DNA of 64,000 bases, from contig NZ_CP179203.1 in NCBI RefSeq assembly GCF_051201625.1, forward strand, positions 1,984,001-2,048,000. The letters run 5' to 3'. Positions within the stretch are counted from its first letter, which is position 1, and each line of letters opens with the position of its first letter. The DNA comes from Shimia sp051201625 (GTDB lineage: Bacteria > Pseudomonadota > Alphaproteobacteria > Rhodobacterales > Rhodobacteraceae). Below the pieces are notes generated by a model, which saw only the letters and a program-made list of their open reading frames with translations, made no database searches and was not told the DNA's origin. The position numbers were made by a program, and so were the translations under genes. Positions 27,590 to 36,170 of the stretch are shown piece by piece.

Positions 27590-29371
27590 TCAGAAAACGG
27601 AAATAAAGATTACGACAAACCCTGATGAGCAAAGTCCCAAGGCCATTAGTAGTGTGCTTTTCCCAATCAAACCGAATGAGATTAGACCTAGGCCTAGGGC
27701 GGTGCGCAAAAAGGCAATAATGGCTTGGCCAGGTGCTTCCGTGACGCGAATCAGGTCGGGGTTTGCAATAATGCTCATTGGGATGACATAAAGTCCCACA
27801 CCAAGCGCCATGGCCGTTCCTGCAACGCGTAACCAGTTCTCCTGAACCATACCCGAAGCAATGAAGACTGCGCCACATACCGGTGGGGTGATCGTTGATA
27901 ATAGCGCGTACCAAAATATAAACAGATGCGCCTGTAGCGGTTCTAAACCTAGTTGGACGAGAGCTGGGCCAGCAACGGAGACGCATATGACATAAGCTGC
28001 AGTGGTCGGTACCTCCATCCCCAATATTAGGCAGGCGAGTGCAGTGAGTAGAAGTGTTGGCCAGAGCAGCCCGCCGGCCCCTGACAGCAAGAGCGAAGTG
28101 ATTTTTACGCCCAAACCGGTGATTGCAAGAACACCAATGATTATAGACGCACAAAAAATGATAGAAGCAATGAGGGCCACTTGCTGCGCTGCAGTCAGCA
28201 GGGCGAGTTCTAGCCTTCGCCAGATAGCAGCAGGTTCAAGGGTGAATGTGCGGTCAAAGATCAAGAGTAAGATACCCGCGCCAATCGCTAAACAGGCTGC
28301 GTATTGAGGTGTGACCTTGAGGAGAAACATACCCCACAATAATACCGAGAAAGGTAAAACAAAAAACATTGAGGTAACGAACACGTCCTTGTTGCTGGGG
28401 CGGTCCTCAGGGTCAATGCCTTTCAGATCAGTGTGGCTGGCATAAGCGTTAATGCCAATCCAGACAGCGAGAAAAAACAGAATCGCTGGGAGTGCGGCGG
28501 CTGCCATAATTTTTGTGTAAGGCACGCCTGTGAGCTCTACCATCACAAACGCCCCAGCACCCATTAAGGGCGGCATGATCTGGCCACCCGATGAAGCGAC
28601 AGCTTCCACTGCAGCAGCTAATCGCTTGGGATAGCCCAGACCCGTCATTGTGGGCAGAGTAACTGCACCAGTGGAGGCGACATTGGCCGAGGCCGAGCCG
28701 GAAATAGACCCAAAAAGAGCTGACGATAGCACCGACACTTTGGCAGCGCCGCCCTTGAGTCTTCCAGCGGTGGCAGCAGCGACATTCATGAAACCCTGTC
28801 CGGCCTCACCTGCGTTCAGCACCGCGCCAAATATAACAAAAATGGCCACAACTCCAACTGATACAGCTGTCAGTGAACCCCAAATACCACCTTCAGCAAT
28901 GGTCATCGTACCGAGAAAACTTCGGAGCGGCGTACCAGAGTGGCCAAATTCACCAGGTATATGATTTCCTAAAAATGCATAGCTCAGTGCGAATGCTGCT
29001 ACCGTTGGTAGAGGCCAACCGATGGCACGGCGTGCTGCTTCCAACACGCACACTAAAAGGGAAACGGAGATGGTGATTTGAAGATTGTTTTCAAGGAATC
29101 CGTACTGGTTGCCCAAAGTTTTGTGGTTCCACGCAATCCAAACTGATGCGGCGACCCCCACGCTGGCTAAAATTATTCCTGAGGTAAGTTGCGCGCGATT
29201 TTTCGCCGCAAAGACGAAGATCCAAGGCATAGTTATTGCCATGTGTAGAGGGCGTGAAACTAGATTTGGTACTAGGCCCAAAAAAATCAGCCCGACGTGA
29301 TAGACTACCAGTGTGATTGCTAGCAAAACCCAGAGCCACCTCAGGCGAGTGGGCTTTTCGTCCATCAACAT
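27590..29371 (-). CDS. TAXI-type TRAP transporter fused permease
   Basis: 593-residue membrane protein combining the small and large TRAP subunits in one chain (4TM/12TM fusion), as usual for TAXI systems. Key features are many hydrophobic helices, the conserved large-subunit segment LFGSISGSASANVASTGAVTLP followed by ASSGGQIMPPLMGAGAF, and the second half with LGMEVPTTAAYVI and TPPVCGAVFIASG. The AAAGGAAG motif precedes the ATG. It is last in the minus-strand operon, 172 bp after the TAXI receptor gene with a hairpin in between. Confidence 0.93.
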   Translation of the reverse strand: MLMDEKPTRLRWLWVLLAITLVVYHVGLIFLGLVPNLVSRPLHMAITMPWIFVFAAKNRAQLTSGIILASVGVAASVWIAWNHKTLGNQYGFLENNLQITISVSLLVCVLEAARRAIGWPLPTVAAFALSYAFLGNHIPGEFGHSGTPLRSFLGTMTIAEGGIWGSLTAVSVGVVAIFVIFGAVLNAGEAGQGFMNVAAATAGRLKGGAAKVSVLSSALFGSISGSASANVASTGAVTLPTMTGLGYPKRLAAAVEAVASSGGQIMPPLMGAGAFVMVELTGVPYTKIMAAAALPAILFFLAVWIGINAYASHTDLKGIDPEDRPSNKDVFVTSMFFVLPFSVLLWGMFLLKVTPQYAACLAIGAGILLLIFDRTFTLEPAAIWRRLELALLTAAQQVALIASIIFCASIIIGVLAITGLGVKITSLLLSGAGGLLWPTLLLTALACLILGMEVPTTAAYVICVSVAGPALVQLGLEPLQAHLFIFWYALLSTITPPVCGAVFIASGMVQENWLRVAGTAMALGVGLYVIPMSIIANPDLIRVTEAPGQAIIAFLRTALGLGLISFGLIGKSTLLMALGLCSSGFVVIFISVF

Positions 29372-29498
29372 TTATTCTTCCTTTTGAAAGAAATGGGGCA
29401 AATCCAATTTGAAGTTTTTGAGGTTAATATTATCCAATCAGATTGAATCCAGAAACGAGGTGGGGCGTTCTATTCCAATTTTTGGATCTTGTGTAAGT

Positions 29499-29530
29499 GT
29501 AAAGGCCGAACGAATTTTCTCAGCCTTTAC
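29499..29530 (-). promoter_or_regulatory. Hairpin between TAXI receptor and permease genes
   Basis: GTAAAGGC (29499-29506) and GCCTTTAC (29523-29530) form an 8-bp perfect stem with a 16-nt loop, starting 13 bp after the receptor stop codon. Likely an intercistronic stabiliser or attenuator. Confidence 0.5.
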
Positions 29531-29543
29531 TTGACGCTATAGC

Positions 29544-30491
29544 TCACATTTGAGTTTCAGACAGTGGCATCCCGATCTCTTTGTAATACCGGATGGCACC
29601 CGGGTGAATTTTACCCTTGATATTGCTCATTAAGCTGTCATTCACTCCGTTCCACCACTGGGCAGCGTTGCCCATCTCAGATTTACCTTCCCAAAAAGTT
29701 TTGGTCAGTTGATGGGCGGTATCATCATCCATCTTCGTGGTGGTATACGTAACTACCGGTAGAGATGTTGTAACGATATCTTTATCTTGACCTGCATAGG
29801 TGCCTGCAGGGATGATAAGACGGGTGCGCTTGGTCGTTGCGATCTGTTCATCCGTCAGGGACAAAACGTTTACGCCGGTTGAAGCCGCAGCCTCAATTAC
29901 GTTTGGCGCAGGAAATGATCCTGCGGTTACAAACGCATCAATCTGGCCATTTTTTAGGGCGGGAACGGCATTAGATAATTCGACTTCGGCCAATTTGACT
30001 TTACCCTCGAGACCAAAGAGTTTGAGATATTTAGCACCTTCTTTCGCCCCAAAAGAGCCCTTGCCCAAGAGCACTGTTTTTCCCTCCAGTTTGGCGAAGC
30101 TGTTAATGCTGGCGTCAGATTTTGTTACGAAATGCATGGTCAGCGAGGGGATTGGAAATAAGGCACGGATTTCGTCAAAGGCTGGGTCACTCTTACCTTC
30201 AAACATAGCCTTACCGCTCTGGGCTAGACGCACCAATACTGGCGGTGTGGTGAACACGTAATCCCCGCCGCGAGCCTTTACTTCCATTACATTCTGGACT
30301 GAGCCTTGGCTTTCCTCAACCGTTACGATGATGTCGGAGCCGGCCTTCATTGCTTCGGCAATCTGTACGGCCATCTGGTAATATGAAGACGTGGATTTCG
30401 CAGATTTATAGGTCACACGAGTTTCTGCAAATGCTGATGTCGCAGCGATCAAAAATGCCGCCGCACTGACGAGTAATTTAACAGATTTCAT
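29544..30491 (-). CDS. TAXI family TRAP transporter solute-binding protein
   Basis: Periplasmic receptor of 315 residues, SD AGGAG. The signal peptide runs to about residue 22 (ATSAFAET). The TAXI fold is indicated by SSYYQMAVQIAEAMKAG, VEESQGSVQNVMEVKARGGDYVF, KTVLLGKGSFGAKEGAKYLKLF and the late NGQIDAFVTAGSFPAPNVIEAA. TAXI receptors bind amino acids or dicarboxylates in characterised cases; this ligand is unknown. It is paired with the fused permease downstream and preceded by a lyase gene with a 15-bp gap. Confidence 0.93.
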   Translation of the reverse strand: MKSVKLLVSAAAFLIAATSAFAETRVTYKSAKSTSSYYQMAVQIAEAMKAGSDIIVTVEESQGSVQNVMEVKARGGDYVFTTPPVLVRLAQSGKAMFEGKSDPAFDEIRALFPIPSLTMHFVTKSDASINSFAKLEGKTVLLGKGSFGAKEGAKYLKLFGLEGKVKLAEVELSNAVPALKNGQIDAFVTAGSFPAPNVIEAAASTGVNVLSLTDEQIATTKRTRLIIPAGTYAGQDKDIVTTSLPVVTYTTTKMDDDTAHQLTKTFWEGKSEMGNAAQWWNGVNDSLMSNIKGKIHPGAIRYYKEIGMPLSETQM

Positions 30492-30506
30492 TAGGAACTC
30501 CTTTGG

Positions 30507-31400
30507 TTATGGCATTTCAGAGTGATGATTTCGGTTGGACGTGCCGTATTTTTCGGACTCGTAATAGTAGTCTTCAAATCCTACCCTCTGGCGCAGTTCA
30601 GTGAACTTCATTAACTTTGGTCGGTTGTCGCCTCTCATTTCGCGCAAGGTTTCAACCATCGCTTGCATCGCTGCTGCCATTAAGCTCAGTGGATAGGCTG
30701 CAATCGAAAATCCGATGTCGTGCAGGGCGGCGTTGGGGAGGTCTGGTGTTTCACCACCTTCGACGATGTTAGCCATCTTAGGTCCTGGTAGCGAATTACA
30801 AATTTCGCGCATTTCATCTTCCGAATGAGGCGCCTCAACAAACAGGATATCCGCACCGAGCTTGGCGAAAGTCTCTGCCCGGAAAATTGCTTCGCCTAAT
30901 CCATGTTCATGACGGGCGTCGGTGCGCGCTAGGATAAGGACATCGTTACCTTGCGCGCGCAATTCTTCGCGTGCGTCCACAGCAGCACGAATACGGTCAA
31001 ACGCCTCACTACGTTCTACCACTGCCTTGCCCGGCGTGTGACCACAGCGTTTCGGCGCCAACTGATCTTCGATCATCACTGAGGCACATCCAGCTTTTGC
31101 CATGCCGGTTACCGTGCGGCGCACGTTCATGGCATTGCCATATCCAGTATCACCATCCGCAATCATTGGAATATTTATTGCCTCATTGATATTGCGGGCT
31201 TGGTCAACTACCTCGCCGTAGCTCATTAAGCCAAGGTCCGGTGCGCCGATCCGGCTAGCCGAGGCAGCGAAACCTGACATGAAAGTCAGCTCATACCGTT
31301 CCTGCGTAATTAGTTTAGCGGAGAGTGCATCAAAACAACAAGGCATCACATGACAACGGTCCTGTGCTAAGAGCACTTTGAGATTATTGGCTTGGGTCAT
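30507..31400 (-). CDS. Isocitrate lyase / PEP mutase superfamily enzyme
   Basis: 297 residues from the ATG at 31400, which is 4 bp after dctM; an earlier in-frame start at 31448 would overlap dctM by 43 bp and is less likely. The TIM-barrel C-C or P-C bond enzyme motifs are present: metal-binding ADGDTGYGN (81-89), MIEDQ (109-113) and the catalytic-loop motif KRCGH (117-121, KKCGH in isocitrate lyase). Candidates are 2-methylisocitrate lyase-like, 2,3-dimethylmalate lyase, oxaloacetate decarboxylase or carboxyPEP mutase activities. It lies between two TRAP systems, so its substrate is probably an imported hydroxy or keto dicarboxylate. Confidence 0.9.
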   Translation of the reverse strand: MTQANNLKVLLAQDRCHVMPCCFDALSAKLITQERYELTFMSGFAASASRIGAPDLGLMSYGEVVDQARNINEAINIPMIADGDTGYGNAMNVRRTVTGMAKAGCASVMIEDQLAPKRCGHTPGKAVVERSEAFDRIRAAVDAREELRAQGNDVLILARTDARHEHGLGEAIFRAETFAKLGADILFVEAPHSEDEMREICNSLPGPKMANIVEGGETPDLPNAALHDIGFSIAAYPLSLMAAAMQAMVETLREMRGDNRPKLMKFTELRQRVGFEDYYYESEKYGTSNRNHHSEMP

Positions 31401-31404
31401 TTTA

Positions 31405-32679
31405 TCACCATTTAAATGGAATATAGAGCGCCAGATCTGGCCACACATAGAGCACAGCGGCCGATACTAGCATCAGGGCCAAGAACGGCATCACACCTCG
31501 CGCTACATCGCCTAGTGATGAGCGCGCTACGGATTGGATTACGTAGAGATTTAGACCAACAGGGGGGGTGATAAGTGCACATTCCACCATAATTACCATG
31601 AAAATACCGAACCAAATTGGGTCAAATCCTAACGCTATAGCAGCAGGTAGTAGAACCGGTGTCATGATAAGAATCATAGACAAAGCCTCAAATACCAGTC
31701 CCATCAACAAGAGTACGACGGACACCAAAACAATAAACACGGTCGGGCCGTCTATATTAGCTGCAATAAAAGCGGAGATTTCTTGAGGAATGCGGTAGAG
31801 CGCAATCGCCTTGCCAAAAATTTTTGCTCCGGCAACGATGAGGAGGATTGCTGTGGTGGTTATCGCGCTGTCGCGCACTGCCTCCCACAGTGTTTTCCAT
31901 GTCAGCGTGCGTAAAAAACCGGCGGTAATAACAAGCGCAGCGGCAAAACCAACGGCCGCAGCCTCGGTTGGCGTGAATGCACCCGAGTAAAGCCCTGCAA
32001 CAATTAAAATGGCCAGTCCAAGCGATGGCAGTGCGCGCATACTTGCCTCGCCTCTTGTGGGCCAGTCTGCCTTTGGCATCGAAGTGTAGCTTCCGGAAAA
32101 TCTAGCGTGCAGCATCGCGTAACCGATGAAAAGAGCGACTAAAAATATGCCGGGACCAATCCCAGCCAAGAACAGTGCGATTACCGATTCCTCAGCTACG
32201 AAGCCGAAGACAATCATTGGAATTGAAGGTGGGATTAGGATGCCCAAAGTTCCTCCTGCGGCCAAGAGGCCGTAGACAAACCGCCTTTCATAACCGCGAC
32301 TAACCATTTCTGGGATTGCTACTGTCCCAATCGTAGCTGCCGTTGCTACTGACGAACCCGAAATTGCCGCAAAAAGCCCGCAGCTCAGGATCGTAGCGAC
32401 AGCTAGTCCTCCGGGCCAATGACCGACCCAAGCCTGTACTGCGCCAAACAGGTCGCGACCCACGCCGCCCTTCAAAAGAATGTTCGACATTAACAAAAAT
32501 AATGGTACGGCTAAGAGTATAAACCCGTCGAGAGTTGACAGGATTGCTTGAGGTGCCATCAGTGGAGAAAAGCCACCCAAAATGAGCATTCCGAGTCCCA
32601 TCCCGCCCAATGCGAAGGCTACCGGAACTCCGATCAGCAACAAGCCAAATAAGCAAACTAATATCAGAAGAATGATCAT
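31405..32679 (-). CDS. TRAP transporter large permease DctM
   Basis: 424-residue membrane protein with about 12 helices, the Na+-coupled transport subunit. It shows family motifs LLIGVPVAFALGGMGLGML, LFAAISGSSVATAATIGTVAIPEM, LLAAGGTLGILIPPSIPMIVFGF and LITPPVGLNLYVIQS. It overlaps dctQ by 4 bp. Length and order are standard for DctP-Q-M systems. Confidence 0.95.
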   Translation of the reverse strand: MIILLILVCLFGLLLIGVPVAFALGGMGLGMLILGGFSPLMAPQAILSTLDGFILLAVPLFLLMSNILLKGGVGRDLFGAVQAWVGHWPGGLAVATILSCGLFAAISGSSVATAATIGTVAIPEMVSRGYERRFVYGLLAAGGTLGILIPPSIPMIVFGFVAEESVIALFLAGIGPGIFLVALFIGYAMLHARFSGSYTSMPKADWPTRGEASMRALPSLGLAILIVAGLYSGAFTPTEAAAVGFAAALVITAGFLRTLTWKTLWEAVRDSAITTTAILLIVAGAKIFGKAIALYRIPQEISAFIAANIDGPTVFIVLVSVVLLLMGLVFEALSMILIMTPVLLPAAIALGFDPIWFGIFMVIMVECALITPPVGLNLYVIQSVARSSLGDVARGVMPFLALMLVSAAVLYVWPDLALYIPFKW

Positions 32680-33173
32680 TCGCCTCCACTCCCTAAGGTG
32701 GTCAGTCCACTTTTGCGAATGGTAAGTAACTCACTCAAAGCCTGGGCAAAGGTCAAGGCAAAGCCTACCGGTACTGACAGTTCCGCGATCCAACTTTGCA
32801 GGTTTAAGAGCGATCCGGTGGTACGACCCCGGGAAAAGCTGTCATAAAAAATTTCCCAACCCCAGATTGTCACAATCCCTGAAAAAATAAGAATGATCAA
32901 AAGGGAAAGAGTCACTAAAACCTTCTGAATCTGAATGGGCAAGAGGTTAGTAACCGCGTTGACTGTAATGTGGTGACGCTTGCTTAGCACCCAAGCCATT
33001 GCCAGCAAGCAACCCCAAATCAGGCAAAGCTGACTTAGTTCAGCTGCCCAAATAGTGGGTTTTATAAAAAAATATCTTGCAACGACTTCATAAGTTAACA
33101 TTGCACCAGTAGCCGCTAAAAGACAGGCTCCTAAAATGCCCGCCCAGCAAGAAATTTTGGTAATAGCTGTCAT
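32676..33173 (-). CDS. TRAP transporter small permease DctQ
   Basis: 165-residue four-helix membrane protein. Motifs include ATGAMLTYEVVARYFF, WAAELSQLCLIWGCLLAMAW and KRHHITVN, the usual DctQ pattern of an aromatic-arginine helix followed by a basic loop. Starts 67 bp after dctP, across a strong hairpin, and overlaps dctM by 4 bp. Confidence 0.93.
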   Translation of the reverse strand: MTAITKISCWAGILGACLLAATGAMLTYEVVARYFFIKPTIWAAELSQLCLIWGCLLAMAWVLSKRHHITVNAVTNLLPIQIQKVLVTLSLLIILIFSGIVTIWGWEIFYDSFSRGRTTGSLLNLQSWIAELSVPVGFALTFAQALSELLTIRKSGLTTLGSGGE

Positions 33174-33195
33174 AACGGCCCCTTGCTCAAAGCAA

Positions 33196-33219
33196 AGGGC
33201 GGGTTTGCGAACCCGCCCT
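33196..33219 (-). terminator. Strong hairpin between dctP and dctQ
   Basis: A perfect 10-bp stem, AGGGCGGGTT (33196-33205) and AACCCGCCCT (33210-33219), with a TGCG loop. A T-run follows only in the plus direction; the minus transcript continues TTTGCTTTG. It should partially terminate or protect the dctP message, giving more receptor than permease. Of the four intercistronic hairpins in the window it is the most stable. Confidence 0.75.
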
Positions 33220-33239
33220 CTATTTTTAAAAAGTTGAGC

Positions 33240-34220
33240 TTAATTGCCAGCTGCTTTCAGCACAGCTTTCCCGGCATCGCCTGTTGCGTCAAGGTAAGCG
33301 TCATAGACTGGTTGTGACACCGCTTTCCATGCTGCTAAGTCCTCATCCGACAGTCGAACCACTGTCATCCCATTTTCCTCTGCAGCAGCATAGGCGTCTG
33401 CTTCGATCTGAGATACACGATCACGCACATCTGCCTGAGCTACGACAGCAGCCTCGGTGATTTGGCCACGGATTTCATCGCTTAATCCACTCCACCAGTC
33501 TGAATTCACCACAACGACAAATTCGATATCGGCATGGTTTGTGACGGTGATCGTATCCATGACCTCCCACAGCTTACGAGACTTGACTCCGGACACGCCG
33601 GTCATACCAACGTCGACTGTACCGCGCTGATAGGCTAGGTATTGTTCTGAGCCGGAGATTAGCGTGGGTGCGCCGCCCGCGGCAGTCACAAAATCTCCAA
33701 GCGTTTTCCCAAAAACGCGGACCTTTTTGCCTTTCATATCGGCTGGCGTTTTGATTGCACCGCCGTTAGATAACATAATTGCTCCACCATAAGCTTGCCA
33801 GAAAAGGATTTGGCCACCTGTTTTGGCCACCTCGGCTGCAATTGCAGAACGTACTGGACTGCCTTCCGCGACTGCCGCCCGCACTTTCTCCTCTGAGTTA
33901 AGTAAAAATGGCATGTAAAATACGTCAACTATCGGCGCATCACCCACATACCGAGTCAGTGAGGCAACTCCGGCTTCAATCGCGCCAGAGCCAACAGCTG
34001 CGGGAACTTCCTTGTCTTTGTAGAGGGTTGCGCTGTCGTAAATTTCAACATCAATTGCTCCACCTGTGCGTGCCTCAACCTCTTTTTCAAACATCAAAAG
34101 ATTCTGTCCAAGATGGCTTTTCAGCGGAAGCTGAAGTGAAATTCGCATTTTTTCAGCCGCCTGCACGCCACCGCCTAGCATTGCAAAGCTTAGTGTCGCG
34201 CCTATTACGCTCTTAAGCAT
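33240..34220 (-). CDS. TRAP transporter substrate-binding protein DctP
   Basis: 326-residue periplasmic receptor. The ATG at 34220 is preceded by GGGAGGAA and starts a good signal peptide (FAMLGGGVQAAE, cleavage near residue 22); an upstream start at 34247 is less likely. The mature protein has MRISLQLPLKSHLGQNLLMFEKEVEARTGG split over the DctP N-lobe, MKGKKVRVFGKTLGDFVTAAGG and YLAYQRGTVDVGMTG. The ligand is unknown. It heads the intact part of the TRAP-lyase-TAXI operon; directly upstream lie only gene remnants. Confidence 0.93.
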   Translation of the reverse strand: MLKSVIGATLSFAMLGGGVQAAEKMRISLQLPLKSHLGQNLLMFEKEVEARTGGAIDVEIYDSATLYKDKEVPAAVGSGAIEAGVASLTRYVGDAPIVDVFYMPFLLNSEEKVRAAVAEGSPVRSAIAAEVAKTGGQILFWQAYGGAIMLSNGGAIKTPADMKGKKVRVFGKTLGDFVTAAGGAPTLISGSEQYLAYQRGTVDVGMTGVSGVKSRKLWEVMDTITVTNHADIEFVVVVNSDWWSGLSDEIRGQITEAAVVAQADVRDRVSQIEADAYAAAEENGMTVVRLSDEDLAAWKAVSQPVYDAYLDATGDAGKAVLKAAGN

Positions 34221-34256
34221 GATATTTCCTCCCAGGATTGCATCCAATGACCTTAG

Positions 34257-34470
34257 CTAGAGCACGACGCTTCGCAAGAGTTTTTTAAGGCTCTTGGATG
34301 TTATTATGCTGCGCAACGAGTTCATCGACCTTGCATAATAGCTGGCAGGATCTGCCGGTGTCAAAGTGGCAGCTAGTGATACGAAGCCTGACCTGCCCGC
34401 AAAGACAGGCGACACCTTTGTGTTTGACGATCTTGGACATCCCGGTGCCCACATCTAAACGCTCGATCAT
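34257..34470 (-). pseudogene. Decayed RidA family gene
   Basis: The frame opening at 34470 reads MIERLDVGTGMSKIVKHKGV followed by ACLCGQV, the recognisable start of an imine/enamine deaminase RidA-like protein, and later CKVDELVAQ (family A-K-V-D-x-L-L-A). It stops after 61 codons. In another frame the next residues are KSLKKLLRSVVL, matching the family's next strand, and then a stop follows. Normal length is about 115-130 residues, so at least one frameshift and loss of the C-terminal half, which carries the catalytic arginine, have occurred. Confidence 0.75.
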
Positions 34471-34500
34471 AGTCTGTTCTCTTTCTTGAAAAGGTAGGCT

Positions 34501-34760
34501 TCACGGATCAGTATCATCGAGACTGGCGAGTTCGGCCAGCGACATCGGTTTCAATGGTGTTCGGACACTGAAATATCCAATCTTGGGGACGTCCAGCCCT
34601 GTTTCCGTTGTCATGATCCGGCTGATCGCGTTGCCGCATTGTTGGCCCATGCAGGGGCCCATTCCCGCACGGGAAAAGACGCGCAATTGGTTTGGTCCCA
34701 TGCAGCCCGAGCGCGCAAGCTCGCGGTTTCCGTTGTTAAAAGATCGTGATTGGTGTCGAG
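34501..34760 (-). pseudogene. C-terminal remnant of a FAD oxidoreductase with BFD-like [2Fe-2S] domain
   Basis: The minus-strand frame from about 34760 to a stop at 34501 reads ELARSGCMGPNQLRVFSRAG then MGPCMGQQCG and ending IGYFSVRTPLKPMSLAELASL. This is the C-terminal end of opine/D-amino-acid oxidase A-type subunits and HcnB-like proteins, which carry a BFD-like iron-sulfur domain. The first cysteine pair (CxCE) and the whole FAD domain are missing. It lies 30 bp upstream of the decayed RidA gene and on the same strand as the TRAP operon. Confidence 0.75.
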
Positions 34761-35017
34761 AATTTGATATGAATGAACATTTGCGTAAATATTGCACACA
34801 CAAGCCAAGCGACTGAGAATATCAAGACGCATTTCAATGGCAATTCGGAAAGTTTGATCGGGAAAGCTGCTCTGGCGGTAGGTTTGAATTGTTGGCGCAG
34901 TAAATTGCTCAGGCTCGGAAAGTTTGGTCAAAAAGTCGTCATGGTGGAACAGTGGACTTTGCGTGATCCCCGGTATTGGCTATTTATCCGTTGAAAATCT
35001 GACATAATACTAACACA

Positions 35018-35051
35018 GACAAAATAAGCTATCCGAGCAGAGCTGGATAGC
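35018..35051 (-). terminator. Rho-independent terminator of tRNA-Asn
   Basis: On the minus strand GCTATCC and GGATAGC (35028-35034 and 35045-35051) form a 7-bp stem directly after the tRNA, followed by TTATTTTGT. Position and U-rich tail fit an intrinsic terminator. Confidence 0.8.
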
Positions 35052-35061
35052 CTTGTTTTGT

Positions 35062-35136
35062 TGGCTCCGGCGGTAGGGATCGAACCTACGACCAATTGAT
35101 TAACAGTCAACTGCTCTACCGCTGAGCTACGCCGGA
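35062..35136 (-). tRNA. tRNA-Asn (GTT)
   Basis: The acceptor stem is TCCGGCG/CGCCGGA with encoded GCCA. The D arm is TAGCTCAGCGGTAGAGC, the anticodon loop is CTGTTAA with GTT, and the T arm is GTAGGTTCGATCCCTAC. All stems pair. 75 nt including the encoded CCA. Confidence 0.97.
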
Positions 35137-35216
35137 ATGCGATTGCTGCTATATCCTTGGTTTATGTGGACGTCCAGTAGTTTTCTCCATATTTTGGTGT
35201 TTGAATAAAAAAAGTA

Positions 35217-36131
35217 TTAGAGCAGCTCAAAGATCGCTCGAGCATGTAACTCCCCATTGGTTTTAACCTTATTTTTAGAGAACAAATCAACAAGGTGCGC
35301 GAAGACATTGCGTGTCGCCGCGCTAATCAGAGCCGCTGGCGTATCGGTGTAGATCTGACGAGCGAGATCATGAGCTGCCGCCGGCTCGAGATGCAAAGCG
35401 TGTAAAATCTCTTTTTCGCGAGATGTACGATGATTAATCAACCACTCAAGTCTAGCGTTGGGTTCGGTGACTGGGGACCCGTGACCGGGGTGAAAAGTTT
35501 GCCATTTGTGATTACTTAGCTTCTTACATGATGCCATGAAATCGGTAAGGTCGCCATCTGGAGGTGATACAAGAGAGCTGGCCCAGCCCATAACGTGATC
35601 CCCTACGAAGCAGCTGTTGCCCCAAGCAAAAGAAAGGTGATTTCCGAAGTGACCCGGTGTGTGTATGGCCTCCAAAACCCAGTCAGATCCAATCACGGTG
35701 TCTCCTTCGGCTAACAGTCTATCCGGAGCGAATGCTGCATCTACGCCTTCTCCACCGCCAGCAAAGCCTTTTGCAGCAAGCTCCTGCATAATTAAACTTC
35801 TACCAGATTTGGGGCCACCGAAGGCATAGATTGGTGCGCCGGTGTCATGCGACAGGTGTTTGGCCAAAGGAGAATGATCTGTGTGCGCGTGAGTTACCAT
35901 GATGTGTGAGATGCTTTGTCCTGGTCTCAGTGCATTCAGGATTGCTTTGGCATGGTCAACACAATTTGGCCCGGGGTCGATCACGGCAAGATCCTTTGTG
36001 CCAACGAGATAGGTGTTGGTTCCGCGAAAAGTCATTGGAGAGGGGTTTGGTGCCAATATCCGCGTTAATCCGGGACCTAACGCGACTGAGACCCCTGGCT
36101 GAGGATCAAAGGCATAAATTTCGGCATTCAT
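35217..36131 (-). CDS. MBL-fold metallo-hydrolase (LACTB2-like)
   Basis: 304-residue metallo-beta-lactamase-fold hydrolase. The metal motif is THAHTDHS (H81, H83, D85, H86), with further ligands in HTPGHFGNHLSF, FVGDHVMGW and the late HPGHGSPV. The ending has a winged-helix-like region (LARQIYTDTPAALISAATRNVFAHLVDL), as in LACTB2-type proteins. Usual substrates of relatives are RNA or thioesters; the function here is unknown. It is divergent from the histidine kinase gene with only a 39-bp gap. Confidence 0.9.
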   Translation of the reverse strand: MNAEIYAFDPQPGVSVALGPGLTRILAPNPSPMTFRGTNTYLVGTKDLAVIDPGPNCVDHAKAILNALRPGQSISHIMVTHAHTDHSPLAKHLSHDTGAPIYAFGGPKSGRSLIMQELAAKGFAGGGEGVDAAFAPDRLLAEGDTVIGSDWVLEAIHTPGHFGNHLSFAWGNSCFVGDHVMGWASSLVSPPDGDLTDFMASCKKLSNHKWQTFHPGHGSPVTEPNARLEWLINHRTSREKEILHALHLEPAAAHDLARQIYTDTPAALISAATRNVFAHLVDLFSKNKVKTNGELHARAIFELL

Positions 36132-36170
36132 GGACTTCCCTTTCGGCGCTTGTCACTGCAATGTTTAAAG

